DNA of 14,500 nucleotides from Acidobacteriaceae bacterium (GCA_031274845.1 JAISPN010000247.1:1-14500); one strand, 5' to 3'. Positions 1 to 8,232 are shown, counted from the first letter of the stretch. Notes: a model not told the origin generated them from the letters alone. A program made the numbers and translations.

Positions 1-1048
1 CGAACAGAAGCGGCGGCAAGACCGCCACCAGCGCCGCGAGCGCGAGGACGGACGGCGTGTAGACGCGCGCGAAGCGCTCGACCACGGTCTGGAGCGGCGC
101 CCGTGTCGATTGCGCCTGCTCGACGAGATGAATAATCCGCGCGAGCGTCGTGTCGCGCCACACGCGCGTGACCGACACGTCGAGCGCACCGTGACCGTTG
201 ATGCTGCCGGCAAACACGTCGTCGCCGTGCCCCTTCTCGACAGGCAGCGACTCCCCCGTCACCGGCGCCTGGTTCACCTCGCTTGCGCCAGCAACGACAC
301 GGCCGTCGAGCGGAATCTTCTCGCCCGGACGCACGACCACAATCGTCCCCGGCGTCACGCGGTCGACCGGCACCTTGCGATCGCCGTCGCGGTCACGAAC
401 CAGCGCGTCGAGCGGCGTCACCTCCATCAACGACTGCACGGCGAGCCGCGCCCGTTCGAGCGTGCGCGATTCAAGCGTTTGCGCGATGGCAAATAAAAAC
501 ACCACCGCCGCCGCTTCGGACCATTGACCGATGGCAATCGCCCCGGACGCGGCGACGATCATCAGCACGTTGATGTCGAGCACGCGCAGGCGAAGCGCCT
601 GCCACGCTTTCCGAGCCGTCAGCGGCACGCCTGCCGCCACGGACACGGCAAACATCGATGTCGAGACGAGAGACGGCGCCGCAAACGCCGCGGCCGCGAG
701 GCCGCACGCGAGCATCACGCCAGACGCGACGAGCAGACGTGTCTGCCAGACGCGAGCCTCCGCCGTCGATGCGGTGGGCGCTTCGTGTTCGAGCCACGCG
801 CGCATGCCGGCATCCGCGACCGCCGACGCAATCTGCGCCGCTGAAATCTTCGCGGCGTCATATTGCACGTGCAGCCGTTGTCCGATGAGATCGGCTGAAA
901 AATGTTCGACGCCGGTCAGGTGTGTGAAGCGGCGCTCGATGAGCGCCACTTCCTCACGGCAGTCCATCCCCTCGATCCTGAACGTCGACTCCGCGTGCAG
1001 TTCGCACACGGTGCAGACCGTCGTGTTCAGCAAGGGGTGACGCGGCAT
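1..1048 (-). CDS. Heavy-metal-translocating P-type (P1B) ATPase, N-terminal part, cut by window edge
   Basis: This gene reads leftwards from an ATG at 1048 and stays open for 349 codons to the window edge, so its catalytic P and N domains are not visible. P1B ATPases pump transition-metal ions out of the cytoplasm across the inner membrane using ATP. Visible parts in order: a Cys pair (C12-x-x-C15), a heavy-metal-associated (HMA-like) domain at about 20-88 with GMDC at 27-30, hydrophobic helices at about 103-145 and 158-190 including the family-typical DINVLM, and the actuator domain with VTGESLPV (TGES 264-267). The HMA motif has Glu where the second Cys of GMDCxxC would be, a variant seen in Zn/Cd/Pb-type pumps, so I favour a Zn/Cd exporter over a Cu pump. 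The gene starts 28 nt after the peroxiredoxin stop and is probably cotranscribed with it. Family assignment is firm; metal specificity is inference. Confidence 0.92.
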   Translation of the reverse strand, partial: MPRHPLLNTTVCTVCELHAESTFRIEGMDCREEVALIERRFTHLTGVEHFSADLIGQRLHVQYDAAKISAAQIASAVADAGMRAWLEHEAPTASTAEARVWQTRLLVASGVMLACGLAAAAFAAPSLVSTSMFAVSVAAGVPLTARKAWQALRLRVLDINVLMIVAASGAIAIGQWSEAAAVVFLFAIAQTLESRTLERARLAVQSLMEVTPLDALVRDRDGDRKVPVDRVTPGTIVVVRPGEKIPLDGRVVAGASEVNQAPVTGESLPVEKGHGDDVFAGSINGHGALDVSVTRVWRDTTLARIIHLVEQAQSTRAPLQTVVERFARVYTPSVLALAALVAVLPPLLF

Positions 1049-1076
1049 GACCGGCTCGCCTCAGGATGCGCCGGCG

Positions 1077-1547
1077 CTAGCGGCCGAGCGCGTCGAGCAC
1101 GGCGTAGACCTTCGCGTAGTCCGGCTCGTTTCTGGCGTCTTCCAGCACCTCGCGGTGACGGACCTTGCCCTGCGCGTCCACGACGAACACGGCGCGCTTG
1201 GAGATGTCCTTGAGGCCGATCATGTCGGGGTTGACGACGCCGTACTGGCGGATGACGTCCTTGTTGAAGTCGGAGAGTAACGAAAACGTCAAGCCTTCGT
1301 GCGTTTGAAACGCTTTCAGCGTGAAGAACGTATCCACACTGATGCCGAACACTTGGGCGTTTGCCCGTTTCAGTTGCGCGAGCTGGTCGCGAAACGTACA
1401 CAGTTCAACGGTGCAGACCGAGCTGAACGCCGCCGGGAAGAACGCAAGGACGACCGGCTGGCCGCGCAGCGCGCTCAACGTGACCGGCTGGCGGTCCTGA
1501 TTCATCAAGGTAAAGTCCGGCGCGACCGCGCCAACGTCTACAGACAT
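1077..1547 (-). CDS. Peroxiredoxin, AhpC/TSA (BCP/PrxQ-like) family
   Basis: This 156-aa cytoplasmic thiol peroxidase probably reduces hydrogen peroxide or organic hydroperoxides using thiol reductants. It has a thioredoxin fold with VAPDFTL near residues 8-14 and the peroxidatic motif around FFPAAFSSVC, giving a likely peroxidatic Cys45. A second Cys at position 50 (C-x4-C) matches the atypical two-Cys PrxQ/BCP arrangement. Ser42 replaces the usual Thr of PxxxTxxC, a known tolerated variant. The start at 1547 is chosen because AAGGAG lies 5-6 nt upstream and the protein then begins MSVDVGAVAPDF; an ATG 11 codons earlier would add residues unlike the family and lacks that support. It precedes the metal-pump gene on the same strand, which fits a shared metal and oxidative stress role. 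It diverges from the ABC operon. Confidence 0.93.
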   Translation of the reverse strand: MSVDVGAVAPDFTLMNQDRQPVTLSALRGQPVVLAFFPAAFSSVCTVELCTFRDQLAQLKRANAQVFGISVDTFFTLKAFQTHEGLTFSLLSDFNKDVIRQYGVVNPDMIGLKDISKRAVFVVDAQGKVRHREVLEDARNEPDYAKVYAVLDALGR

Positions 1548-1651
1548 GTATGCTCCTTCGTTAGACCTACACATTTTCACATGGTTCGGTTAGCATTTCT
1601 GGTTGGCTAGTGGCCATTGGCCCTTCCCTATCAAATACTTAGGAGTTCTTC
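1548..1651. promoter_or_regulatory. Divergent intergenic region between peroxiredoxin and ABC exporter operon
   Basis: This 104-nt spacer must carry the promoters for both the leftward stress pair and the rightward exporter operon. It is visibly more AT-rich than the flanking genes. I see no convincing -35/-10 pair in either direction. A short inverted repeat (GGCC-ATT-GGCC at about 1612-1622) lies in the middle and could be an operator, but it is short enough to be chance. Ribosome binding sites are clear at both ends: AGGAG at 1641-1645 for the rightward gene and, on the minus strand, AAGGAG just before 1547. Confidence 0.45.
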
Positions 1652-2623
1652 GTGATCGAGGTCCAACACCTCACGAAACGTTACGGACCGTTTACCGCGG
1701 TCACCGATCTCAGCTTCCGCGTCGAGCGGGGCGAGATCCTCGGTTTCCTCGGCCCGAACGGCGCCGGCAAAACCACCACGATGCGCATCATCACCGGCTA
1801 CATGCCTGCCACCGAAGGCAAGGCGATCGTGGCCGGGTATGACGTCTTCGAGCAACCGATCGAAGCCAAGCAGCGCACCGGCTATCTGCCTGAAACGCCA
1901 CCGCTTTATCCCGACATGTCGGTCAAGGACTACCTGACGTTCGTGTCGAAGATTAAGGGGGTGCCGTCGTCCGAGCGCACGAGCCGCATCAACACCGTCA
2001 TGGAACGGACGCGCATCGCCGACATGGCGAACCGTCTCTGCTCGCGGCTCTCGAAGGGCTACAAGCAGCGCGTCGGTCTGGCGCAGGCGCTCATCCACAA
2101 CCCCGAAGTGCTCATTCTCGACGAGCCGACGGCCGGTCTCGATCCGAAGCAGATCATCGAGACGCGGCAGTTGATTCGCGAGCTGGCCGGCGATCACACG
2201 ATCGTCCTGAGCACGCACATCCTCCCCGAGGTCTCGCAAACCTGCCAGCGCGTCGTCATCATCAACAAGGGACGCGTGGTGGCCGAGGACACGCCGGATA
2301 ATCTGACGGCGCGGCTGCGCGGCTCTGAAACCATGTACGTCCAGATCGACGCGACGGGCGCGGACGCGCACACCGCGCTCACGCGGATTCCTGGCGTGAC
2401 GCGCGTCGTGGAATCCGATCGCCGCAACTCCACCATCGGCTTCGAGGTCGAGAGCGAGCAGGGACGCGACATCCGCCGCGACCTCGCCAACACGATCGTG
2501 TCGAGCGGTTGGGGCTTACTCGAACTGCGGCCGATGCGCATGAGCCTCGAGGAGATCTTCCTCTCGCTCACGACGGAAGAAGCAGAACAGGCCGCCACGG
2601 CCGAGGAGGCGGTCCATGCGTAA
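1652..2623 (+). CDS. ABC transporter ATP-binding protein, GldA type
   Basis: This 323-aa cytoplasmic ATPase should drive the permease encoded next to it. All nucleotide-binding motifs are visible: Walker A GPNGAGKT at 34-41, a Q-loop region where GYLPE carries Glu in place of Gln (common in the GldA/NatA-like class), signature LSKGYKQR at 133-140, Walker B VLILDEP at 153-159, D-loop AGLD, and the switch His at 189 in STHILPE. The last 100 residues or so form the usual C-terminal extension of exporter-type ATPases of this class. The start is GTG with AGGAG six nt upstream. The 3' end overlaps the permease start by 8 nt, pointing to translational coupling. Known relatives serve gliding-motility or envelope-associated exporters; the substrate cannot be told from sequence. 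Confidence 0.95.
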   Translation: MIEVQHLTKRYGPFTAVTDLSFRVERGEILGFLGPNGAGKTTTMRIITGYMPATEGKAIVAGYDVFEQPIEAKQRTGYLPETPPLYPDMSVKDYLTFVSKIKGVPSSERTSRINTVMERTRIADMANRLCSRLSKGYKQRVGLAQALIHNPEVLILDEPTAGLDPKQIIETRQLIRELAGDHTIVLSTHILPEVSQTCQRVVIINKGRVVAEDTPDNLTARLRGSETMYVQIDATGADAHTALTRIPGVTRVVESDRRNSTIGFEVESEQGRDIRRDLANTIVSSGWGLLELRPMRMSLEEIFLSLTTEEAEQAATAEEAVHA

Positions 2624-3383
2624 CATCCTGGCCATCGCGCAGAAGGAAATCCGTTCCTACTTCGTCTCGCCGATCGCCTACATCGTCATCGGCATGTTCG
2701 CGTTGCTCTACGGATGGTTCTACTCCGTGATGCTGCAGTTCTTCGTGCGGCAGGGCATCAACATGAGCATGATGGGCGGCCAGCAGGTGCTCAACATCAA
2801 TCAGGACATGCTGCGGCCGGTGCTGCAAAACGTCACGGTGTTGCTGCTCTTCGTCCTCCCGGCGCTGACGATGCGCACGTATTCGGAAGAGCGCCGCTCG
2901 GGCACGATCGAGCTGCTGCTCACCTCGCCGGTGAGCGACTTCCAGATCATCATGGGCAAGTTCATCGGCGCGCTGACGCTCTACGCCGTCATGCTCTCGG
3001 TGACGTTCATCCACGTCGGCCTCCTGTTCGTCTACTCGAACCCGGAATGGAAGCCGATTGCCACGTCGTATCTGGGGCTGCTCTTGCTCGGTGGCAGCTT
3101 CCTCTCGATCGGCCTCTTCATCTCGACGCTGACGACGAATCAAATCGTCGCCTACATCTCGACCTTCTCGGTGTTCCTGTTCCTGTGGGTGATCAACTGG
3201 ATCGGCAGCTTCTCAAGCGGGTGGATCGCCGACCTGACCGGGTACCTCTCGGTCATCGATCACTTCGATGATTTCTCGAAGGGGGTCATCGACACGACAC
3301 ACCTGATTTATTACTTGAGCCTGATTACGTTCGGCCTTTTCCTGACGATGAAGTCAGTCGACACGGAACGGTGGCGGGGCTAA
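2616..3383 (+). CDS. ABC-2 type permease, GldF-like
   Basis: This 255-aa inner-membrane protein has six predicted transmembrane helices, near residues 20-42, 70-88, 112-135, 146-168, 172-198 and 228-245. The soluble stretch after helix 2 contains MRTYSEERRSGTIELLLTSP, the hallmark of the ABC-2/GldF permease family (the elbow region that contacts the ATPase). It forms the translocation channel with the preceding ATPase and probably the following GldG-like protein. The ATG at 2616 overlaps the end of the ATPase gene and has GAGGAGG at 2603-2609, six nt upstream. Length and topology are normal for the family. Confidence 0.94.
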   Translation: MRNILAIAQKEIRSYFVSPIAYIVIGMFALLYGWFYSVMLQFFVRQGINMSMMGGQQVLNINQDMLRPVLQNVTVLLLFVLPALTMRTYSEERRSGTIELLLTSPVSDFQIIMGKFIGALTLYAVMLSVTFIHVGLLFVYSNPEWKPIATSYLGLLLLGGSFLSIGLFISTLTTNQIVAYISTFSVFLFLWVINWIGSFSSGWIADLTGYLSVIDHFDDFSKGVIDTTHLIYYLSLITFGLFLTMKSVDTERWRG

Positions 3384-4942
3384 TGAATCGCATCTTCAAT
3401 CTGATTGGGTGGCTCGGCACCGCGCTGGTGCTCGCAGCCGTAAGCGTCCGTTTCCTCAGGCCTGAGTACGAAACCTACACGACCTACCTCGCCGAAGGCG
3501 GGCTGGTGTGCATGGTGGCGTACATCCTGAGCCAGGGGAAAGAAGTTCTGCAGTTCTTCAAAGGCCGCCGCGCGCAGTACGGCACGCTGGCCGCGTCGAG
3601 CGTGCTCATCGTGCTGGGCATTCTCGTCGCGGTGAACTACATCGGCAAACGGCAGAACAAGCGCTGGGACCTGACGCAGAACAAACAGTTCAGCCTCTCG
3701 GACCAGAGCCGCAACATCCTGTCGAAGCTCGACGCGCCGCTCGACATCAAAGTGTTCGTGCAGGAGTCGTCGTTTCAGGAATACCGGGACCGGCTGAAGG
3801 AATACGAGTACAACTCGAAGCAGGTCCACACCGAGTACATCGATCCTGACAAGAAGCGCGCCGTCGCGCAGCAGTATCAGGTGCAGCAGTACGGCACGAT
3901 CGTGCTCGAGTACAAGGGGCGGACCGAACGCACGACCGCCAACAGCGAGCAGGACATCACCAACACGATCATCAAGGCGGTCACCGGCGAGACGAAGAAG
4001 GTGTACTTCACGCAGGGACACGGCGAGAAGGACATCACCTCGCAGGAGCGTGACGGCTACGGCACGATTGCCGACGCGCTGAAACGCGAGAACTACTCGG
4101 TCGATCGCGTGGTGCTGGCCCAGACCAACGCCGTCCCGGCCGACGCGGCGGCGGTCATCGTGGCGGGCCCGAAAACCGATTTCTTCCCGCCGGAAATCGA
4201 CGCGCTGCAGAAGTATCTCGACAAGCAGGGCAAGGCGCTGTTGCTCCTCGATCCGCAGGAGAAACCCGATTCGACGACGCTGCCGAATCTCGTCGCGCTC
4301 GCGCGTGAATGGGGCATTCAGGTCGACAACACGATCGTCGTCGACGCGAGCGGCATGGGCCGGCTGATTGGCACGGACGCCTCCGTGCCGGTCGCCGCGA
4401 ACTACCCGCCGCACCCGATCACCGAACGCTTCACCGTCCTCACCGCGTTCCCGCTCGCGCGCAGCGTCTCGCCTATGCCCGGCAGCCACGCCCAACCGGT
4501 GGTCGAGTCGAGCCCGCAGAGCTGGGCGGAAACCGACATCAAGTCGCTGCTCACCACGGGTCAGGTGGAGCTGAACGAAGACAAGGGCGACAAGCCCGGT
4601 CCCATCACGCTCGCGGTGGCCACCTCGGAACCGTCGAAGGACGCGCCAGCGGAAGGCGCGAAAGACGCGCCGAAACCGGAGACGCGCATCGTCGTCGTCG
4701 GCGATTCGGACTTCGCCGCCAACGGCGCGCTTGGCGTGCAGGGGAACAAAGACCTGTTCATGAACATGGTCAGCTGGCTGTCGCAGCAGGAAAACCTCAT
4801 CTCGATCCGCACGAAGGACGCGGACGATCGACGCCTCACGCTGACGGCGACGCAGCAGTCGAACATCGTCTGGCTGACGCTGCTCATCATTCCGGCGGCC
4901 ATCTTCGGCACCGGCATCTACGGCTGGTGGCGGAGGCGATAG
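3383..4942 (+). CDS. GldG-like ABC exporter auxiliary protein
   Basis: This is a 519-aa membrane-anchored protein of the GldG / ABC-type auxiliary family. Three hydrophobic helices lie at the N-terminus (about 7-24, 36-52 and 68-87), followed by a large soluble region. That region begins RWDLTQNKQFSLSDQSRNIL, the conserved opening of the family, in which the domain is thought to lie outside the membrane. A single C-terminal helix (about 493-513) ends in a basic WWRRR anchor. A charged, Ala/Pro/Lys-rich linker near 410-435 looks disordered. The start is taken as the ATG of the TAATG overlap with the permease stop; a GTG at 3371 would add four residues and cannot be excluded. In gliding bacteroidetes GldG joins GldF and GldA in one complex. 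The same trio is widespread in non-gliding bacteria, so gliding should not be assumed here. Confidence 0.9.
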   Translation: MNRIFNLIGWLGTALVLAAVSVRFLRPEYETYTTYLAEGGLVCMVAYILSQGKEVLQFFKGRRAQYGTLAASSVLIVLGILVAVNYIGKRQNKRWDLTQNKQFSLSDQSRNILSKLDAPLDIKVFVQESSFQEYRDRLKEYEYNSKQVHTEYIDPDKKRAVAQQYQVQQYGTIVLEYKGRTERTTANSEQDITNTIIKAVTGETKKVYFTQGHGEKDITSQERDGYGTIADALKRENYSVDRVVLAQTNAVPADAAAVIVAGPKTDFFPPEIDALQKYLDKQGKALLLLDPQEKPDSTTLPNLVALAREWGIQVDNTIVVDASGMGRLIGTDASVPVAANYPPHPITERFTVLTAFPLARSVSPMPGSHAQPVVESSPQSWAETDIKSLLTTGQVELNEDKGDKPGPITLAVATSEPSKDAPAEGAKDAPKPETRIVVVGDSDFAANGALGVQGNKDLFMNMVSWLSQQENLISIRTKDADDRRLTLTATQQSNIVWLTLLIIPAAIFGTGIYGWWRRR

Positions 4943-4945
4943 GCG

Positions 4946-6289
4946 ATGAAGCGGCTCTGGTCCACGCTGACCCTGTTTGTCGTGCTCGCGGGGCTTGGCG
5001 CCTACATCTACTTCACCGGCGCCAAACCCGCTGATGAAAAGAGCGAACAACCGAAGCTCTTCGCCAACCTTGAGGCCGCGCAGATTGCCGATCTGACGGT
5101 GAAGTCGGCCTCCGGCGAGGAGACCACGCTGCACAAAGCCGAGGACGGCTGGAAGCTGACCGCGCCAATTGCCACCGCCGCCTCGGAGACGAGCACGACG
5201 GGCATCGTCAACGCGCTGGCCGACATGCAGGTCGTGCGCGTCGTCGACGAAAACCCGTCCGACCTGAAGGAGTTTGGTCTCGCGCCACCGCGCGCCACGA
5301 TCGCCTTCAAGACGGCGGACGGCAAGACCACCGGCACGCTGCTCGTCGGCGAGAAGACCACGACCGGCGGCAACATCTACGCGCAGCGCCAGGGCGAAAC
5401 GCGAGTGGTGCTCGTCGGTCAGTACTACGAGTCGACGCTCAATCAGTCGACGTTCGACCTGCGCGACAAGACCATCGTCAAATTCGATCCGGCCAAGGTG
5501 AGCGGCCTCGACCTCACCATCAACGGCAAGTCTGGCGAGCTCACGAAAACCGGCGACGACTGGAAGGTCGTCACGCCAGCCGCGACGCGCGCGGACAACT
5601 CCGCGGCTGAAGGGCTCCTCACGCGCGTCACCGCCGTGCAGATGAAGTCGGCGGTCACGGGCGCGCCGTCTCAGGCGGATCTCAAGAAGTTCGGCCTCGA
5701 AAAACCGGACGCGGTCATCACCATCCGCGTGGGCGCCGACCGGACCGGCCTCGTCATCGGCGGCAAGGCGGCCGAGGATACGGTCTACGTGCGCGAAACC
5801 AACAAGCCGGACATCTTCACAATCGACGCCACGGCGGCGGATGAATTGAAGAAGCCCGTCGACGAATACCGGCGGAAAGAGATGTTCGACTTCCGCGCCT
5901 TCACGGCCACGCGCATTGAAATTACGCACGAGGGAAAAACGCTGACGCTCGAACGCGTCAAGTCGGACAAACCGGAAGTGGCCGACAGCTGGAAACGTCT
6001 GACGCCAACGGCCAGCGATGCCGACCGCGAAAAAGTCGAGTCGTTTCTCGCCAACCTCGCCGACATCCGCGCGGTGTCGTTCCAGACCTCAACCGCCAGC
6101 ACCGGCTTGAACACGCCGGTGATGACGGCCATCGCCAAGTTCGACGAAGGCAAGAAGGAAGAGAAGGTCACCTTCGGCAAGAACGGTGACGCCGCCTACG
6201 CCACGCGCACCGACGAACCCGGCGTGGCGAAAATCGATCCTTCCAAATTCGACGATGCCATCACGAACTTCACCGAGCTCATAAAATGA
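4946..6289 (+). CDS. DUF4340 domain-containing protein
   Basis: This 447-aa protein starts 3 nt after the GldG-like gene. Residues 4-24 form one hydrophobic segment that acts as a signal anchor or signal peptide, so the rest is probably periplasmic. The mature part contains repeated units of the DUF4340 type: segments such as ANLEAAQIADLTVKS, a W-K-L/V-T/V-P strand, and LKEFGLAPPRATI or LKKFGLEKPDAVI recur (first at about 30-130, again at about 180-275, and a diverged third unit at about 320-440). These proteins commonly follow GldG-like genes and are presumed partners of the exporter, but their function is unknown. Cys residues are absent. The TGA stop overlaps the dacB ATG (ATGA, 6286-6289). 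Confidence 0.87.
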   Translation: MKRLWSTLTLFVVLAGLGAYIYFTGAKPADEKSEQPKLFANLEAAQIADLTVKSASGEETTLHKAEDGWKLTAPIATAASETSTTGIVNALADMQVVRVVDENPSDLKEFGLAPPRATIAFKTADGKTTGTLLVGEKTTTGGNIYAQRQGETRVVLVGQYYESTLNQSTFDLRDKTIVKFDPAKVSGLDLTINGKSGELTKTGDDWKVVTPAATRADNSAAEGLLTRVTAVQMKSAVTGAPSQADLKKFGLEKPDAVITIRVGADRTGLVIGGKAAEDTVYVRETNKPDIFTIDATAADELKKPVDEYRRKEMFDFRAFTATRIEITHEGKTLTLERVKSDKPEVADSWKRLTPTASDADREKVESFLANLADIRAVSFQTSTASTGLNTPVMTAIAKFDEGKKEEKVTFGKNGDAAYATRTDEPGVAKIDPSKFDDAITNFTELIK

Positions 6290-7809
6290 CCCGCCATGTT
6301 GTGGCCGCGGCGCTGACGATTGCCCTCGTCAGCACCGCGGCGCAACGGACCGTCCCCGCGCAGTCCCCGTCAGCCCCGCCCGCGCCATCCGCCGAACACG
6401 ATTCCCTCCGCGCGCTTCAACAGAACATCGCCGCCATCCTTGCGAGTCCCGCCGCCGAGCAAGCGTCGATCGGCATCGAAGTGCGATCGCTGCAACGTGG
6501 CGATCGGCTCGTCTCGGTGAACGAGCAGAAGCTGTTGATGCCGGCGTCCGCGGAGAAGATCGTCACGCTCGCCGTGGCCGCGGAGCGTCTGGGATGGGAT
6601 TACGAATTCAAGACCGACGCGTTCGCCATCGGCGCCATCGCGAATGGCACGCTGACCGGCAATCTGTTAGTCGTCGGCGGCGGCGACCCGACACTCGACA
6701 ACTGGGACGGCATCGCGGATCGCGCGTTCGCGCAGTTCGCGCAGCAGTTGCGCGAGCACGGCATCTCGACCATCCACGGCGACATCGTGGGCGACGGCAG
6801 CCTCTTCGACAAGCGCCAGTCGCTCGGCTCCGGCTGGGCGTGGGACGATCTGGCGTCGAGCTACGCGACCGCCGTCAGCGGATTGCAGTTCAATCAGAAC
6901 ACCGCGCAACTCGCCATCACGCCGGGCGCGCAGGCCGGCGCGCCGGTGCGGATCGATCTCCTGCCGTCGTACGCGCCAGTCGAGTTCCGCAATCGCGCGA
7001 CAACCGCGGCGACGCGCGGCGTGCCGCTGACGCTTCGCGCCGGCGAACGCTCGCCTGTGGTTGACGTGAGCGGCGCGCTGCTACGACGCGCGCCACGCGA
7101 GGTCCACAACGTCTCGGTGACAAACGCGCCGCTGTACTTCGCGCGCGCGCTCCGTGCGAGTCTCACGCAAAACGGCATCACGATTACCGGATCGGCCGTT
7201 GACGCGAACGACCTTCCCGCGCCGCTCGATCGCGCGAACGCGCTGCCGCTTGGACCTATCTTCACGACGCGCCTCGACGACATGGCGCGAACGATGATGA
7301 AGCGGAGCCAGAATCTCTACGCTGAAAGCTTGTTGCGAACGGTTGCCGTGACGAGCGGGACCACCACCACGAACCCGGCCGCCGTCATCGGCACGGCGCT
7401 CAACGGATGGGGCATCCCCTCCTCGCACTTCCTCATCGTCGACGGCTCCGGACTGTCGCGCTACGACCTCATCACGCCAGCCGCGGTCGTCGATGTGCTG
7501 ACGCACGTGTATCAGGAAGAGTCGTTGCGAGAGCCGTTCATGGAGACGCTGCCGGTGGCTGGCGTCGACGGCACGCTCCAGCGCCGATTCGTCGGCACGG
7601 CCGCCGCCGGAAACGTCCACGCGAAAACCGGCACGTTCAGCAACGCGCGGGGGATCGCGGGCTATGTCTGGACCAAAGAGAGCGAGCCGCTCGTGTTCAC
7701 CATCTTCACGAACAACTACAACACCACACCCGCCGCCATTGACGCCGTCACCGACCGGATCGTCGTGCTGCTCGCAGAGTTTTCGCGTGGCGTCACACGC
7801 ACACCGTAG
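6286..7809 (+). CDS. dacB: D-alanyl-D-alanine carboxypeptidase/endopeptidase (PBP4, peptidase S13)
   Basis: This 507-aa periplasmic enzyme cleaves the terminal D-Ala of peptidoglycan stem peptides and/or D-Ala-mDAP cross-links. An N-terminal signal peptide covers about residues 1-25. All three active-site motifs of the serine penicillin-binding fold are present: SxxK as SAEK 88-91 (nucleophile Ser88), SxN as SQN 341-343, and KTG 447-449. The long insertion between motifs 1 and 2 is typical of class C / PBP4 proteins, and VVGGGDPTL and DGSGLSRYD are family-typical. It overlaps the DUF4340 gene by 4 nt and looks like the last gene of the exporter operon, an uncommon coupling. The coding sequence of its last 20 or so residues recurs as a detached remnant at 8657-8719 (see that entry), so the current 3' end may be of hybrid origin. 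Confidence 0.95.
   Translation: MTRHVVAAALTIALVSTAAQRTVPAQSPSAPPAPSAEHDSLRALQQNIAAILASPAAEQASIGIEVRSLQRGDRLVSVNEQKLLMPASAEKIVTLAVAAERLGWDYEFKTDAFAIGAIANGTLTGNLLVVGGGDPTLDNWDGIADRAFAQFAQQLREHGISTIHGDIVGDGSLFDKRQSLGSGWAWDDLASSYATAVSGLQFNQNTAQLAITPGAQAGAPVRIDLLPSYAPVEFRNRATTAATRGVPLTLRAGERSPVVDVSGALLRRAPREVHNVSVTNAPLYFARALRASLTQNGITITGSAVDANDLPAPLDRANALPLGPIFTTRLDDMARTMMKRSQNLYAESLLRTVAVTSGTTTTNPAAVIGTALNGWGIPSSHFLIVDGSGLSRYDLITPAAVVDVLTHVYQEESLREPFMETLPVAGVDGTLQRRFVGTAAAGNVHAKTGTFSNARGIAGYVWTKESEPLVFTIFTNNYNTTPAAIDAVTDRIVVLLAEFSRGVTRTP
7744..7784 (+). repeat. Direct repeat copy 1: dacB C-terminal coding sequence
   Basis: These 41 nt inside the 3' end of dacB (encoding AVTDRIVVLLAEF) match 8657-8697 with only three mismatches, each at a third codon position and synonymous. 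Homology stops abruptly on the 5' side. On the 3' side the last residues differ (SRGVTRTP here, SRNAASR in copy 2). Confidence 0.9.
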
Positions 7810-7891
7810 CGGCGAAACTCCGCAAAATTCCAGAAGGGCACGTCGCCCATTGTCTTACTCTTCGGCGCGCAGTGTTTCCTGCGTATCGGGC

Positions 7892-7920
7892 TTGCTCCCA
7901 CTACGGGATCGCGCTATGCT
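7892..7920 (+). promoter_or_regulatory. Candidate sigma-70-type promoter of the higBA locus
   Basis: TTGCTC (7892-7897) and TATGCT (7915-7920) are separated by exactly 17 nt, the preferred spacing. Matches to the consensus are 3/6 and 4/6. A start point about 7 nt after the -10 would fall at about 7927, only 1-3 nt before the GTG proposed for higB, so the message could be leaderless or nearly so. The 19 nt from 7912 to 7930 recur at 9093-9112 upstream of another small gene, which supports a functional element. A recombination site is the alternative reading. Confidence 0.4.
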
Positions 7921-7928
7921 TGGCGCAC

Positions 7929-8222
7929 GTGCGAATCATCGCTCAGCGCACACTGCGTGAGTTTTGGGCTCGACATGCGGACGCTGAATAACCACTGCGT
8001 GCGTGGTACGACGACGCGAAGCGGGCGCAGTGGCGTTCGCCATCGGCCATCAAGCAGATCTACGCGAACGCCAGCTTCGTTGGTGACAATCGCGTCGTGT
8101 TCAACATCAAAGGCAATCACTACCGCCTCGTGGTGGCCATTAACTATGCCTATGGCGTGTGCTACATCCGGTTTGTCGGCACGCATCCCGAGTATGACCG
8201 TATCGACGCCGCCACGGTGTGA
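7929..8222 (+). pseudogene. higB: HigB-family toxin, broken by an in-frame TAA at codon 21
   Basis: The frame from GTG 7929 to TGA 8220-8222 encodes 97 codons with strong HigB-toxin features. It starts MRIIAQRTLREFW and continues DNRVVFNIKGNHYRLVVAI in the middle and IRFVGTHPEYDRIDA at the end, all characteristic of this mRNA-cleaving RelE-fold toxin family. Codon 21 (7989-7991) is TAA. The family normally reads HPDAEQPL here, so a single C-to-T change of a Gln codon explains it. Everything after the stop remains intact and in frame, which suggests a recent inactivation or a sequencing error. Loss of the first strand and most of helix 1 should abolish folding unless translation restarts; I see no obvious restart site just downstream. 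The antitoxin gene follows 10 nt later and is intact. Confidence 0.85.
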
Positions 8223-8232
8223 GGAACACATG

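Noticed and set aside
3380..5929. An 849-codon open frame on the minus strand opposite the GldG-like and DUF4340 genes.
   Set aside because: It is very rich in Arg, Asp, His and Val, as expected for the antisense reading of high-GC genes. It matches no recognisable family and lies wholly opposite two well-supported genes.
7838..7850. A GGGC-ACGTC-GCCC hairpin after dacB as a terminator.
   Set aside because: The stem is only 4 bp and no T-run follows, so it is not distinguishable from chance in GC-rich DNA.
7957..8232. An in-frame extension that would make the HigA protein 215 aa long.
   Set aside because: The extension is the HigB toxin coding sequence read in another frame and is Ser/Thr/Arg-rich without family features. 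The ribosome site and length favour the start at 8233.
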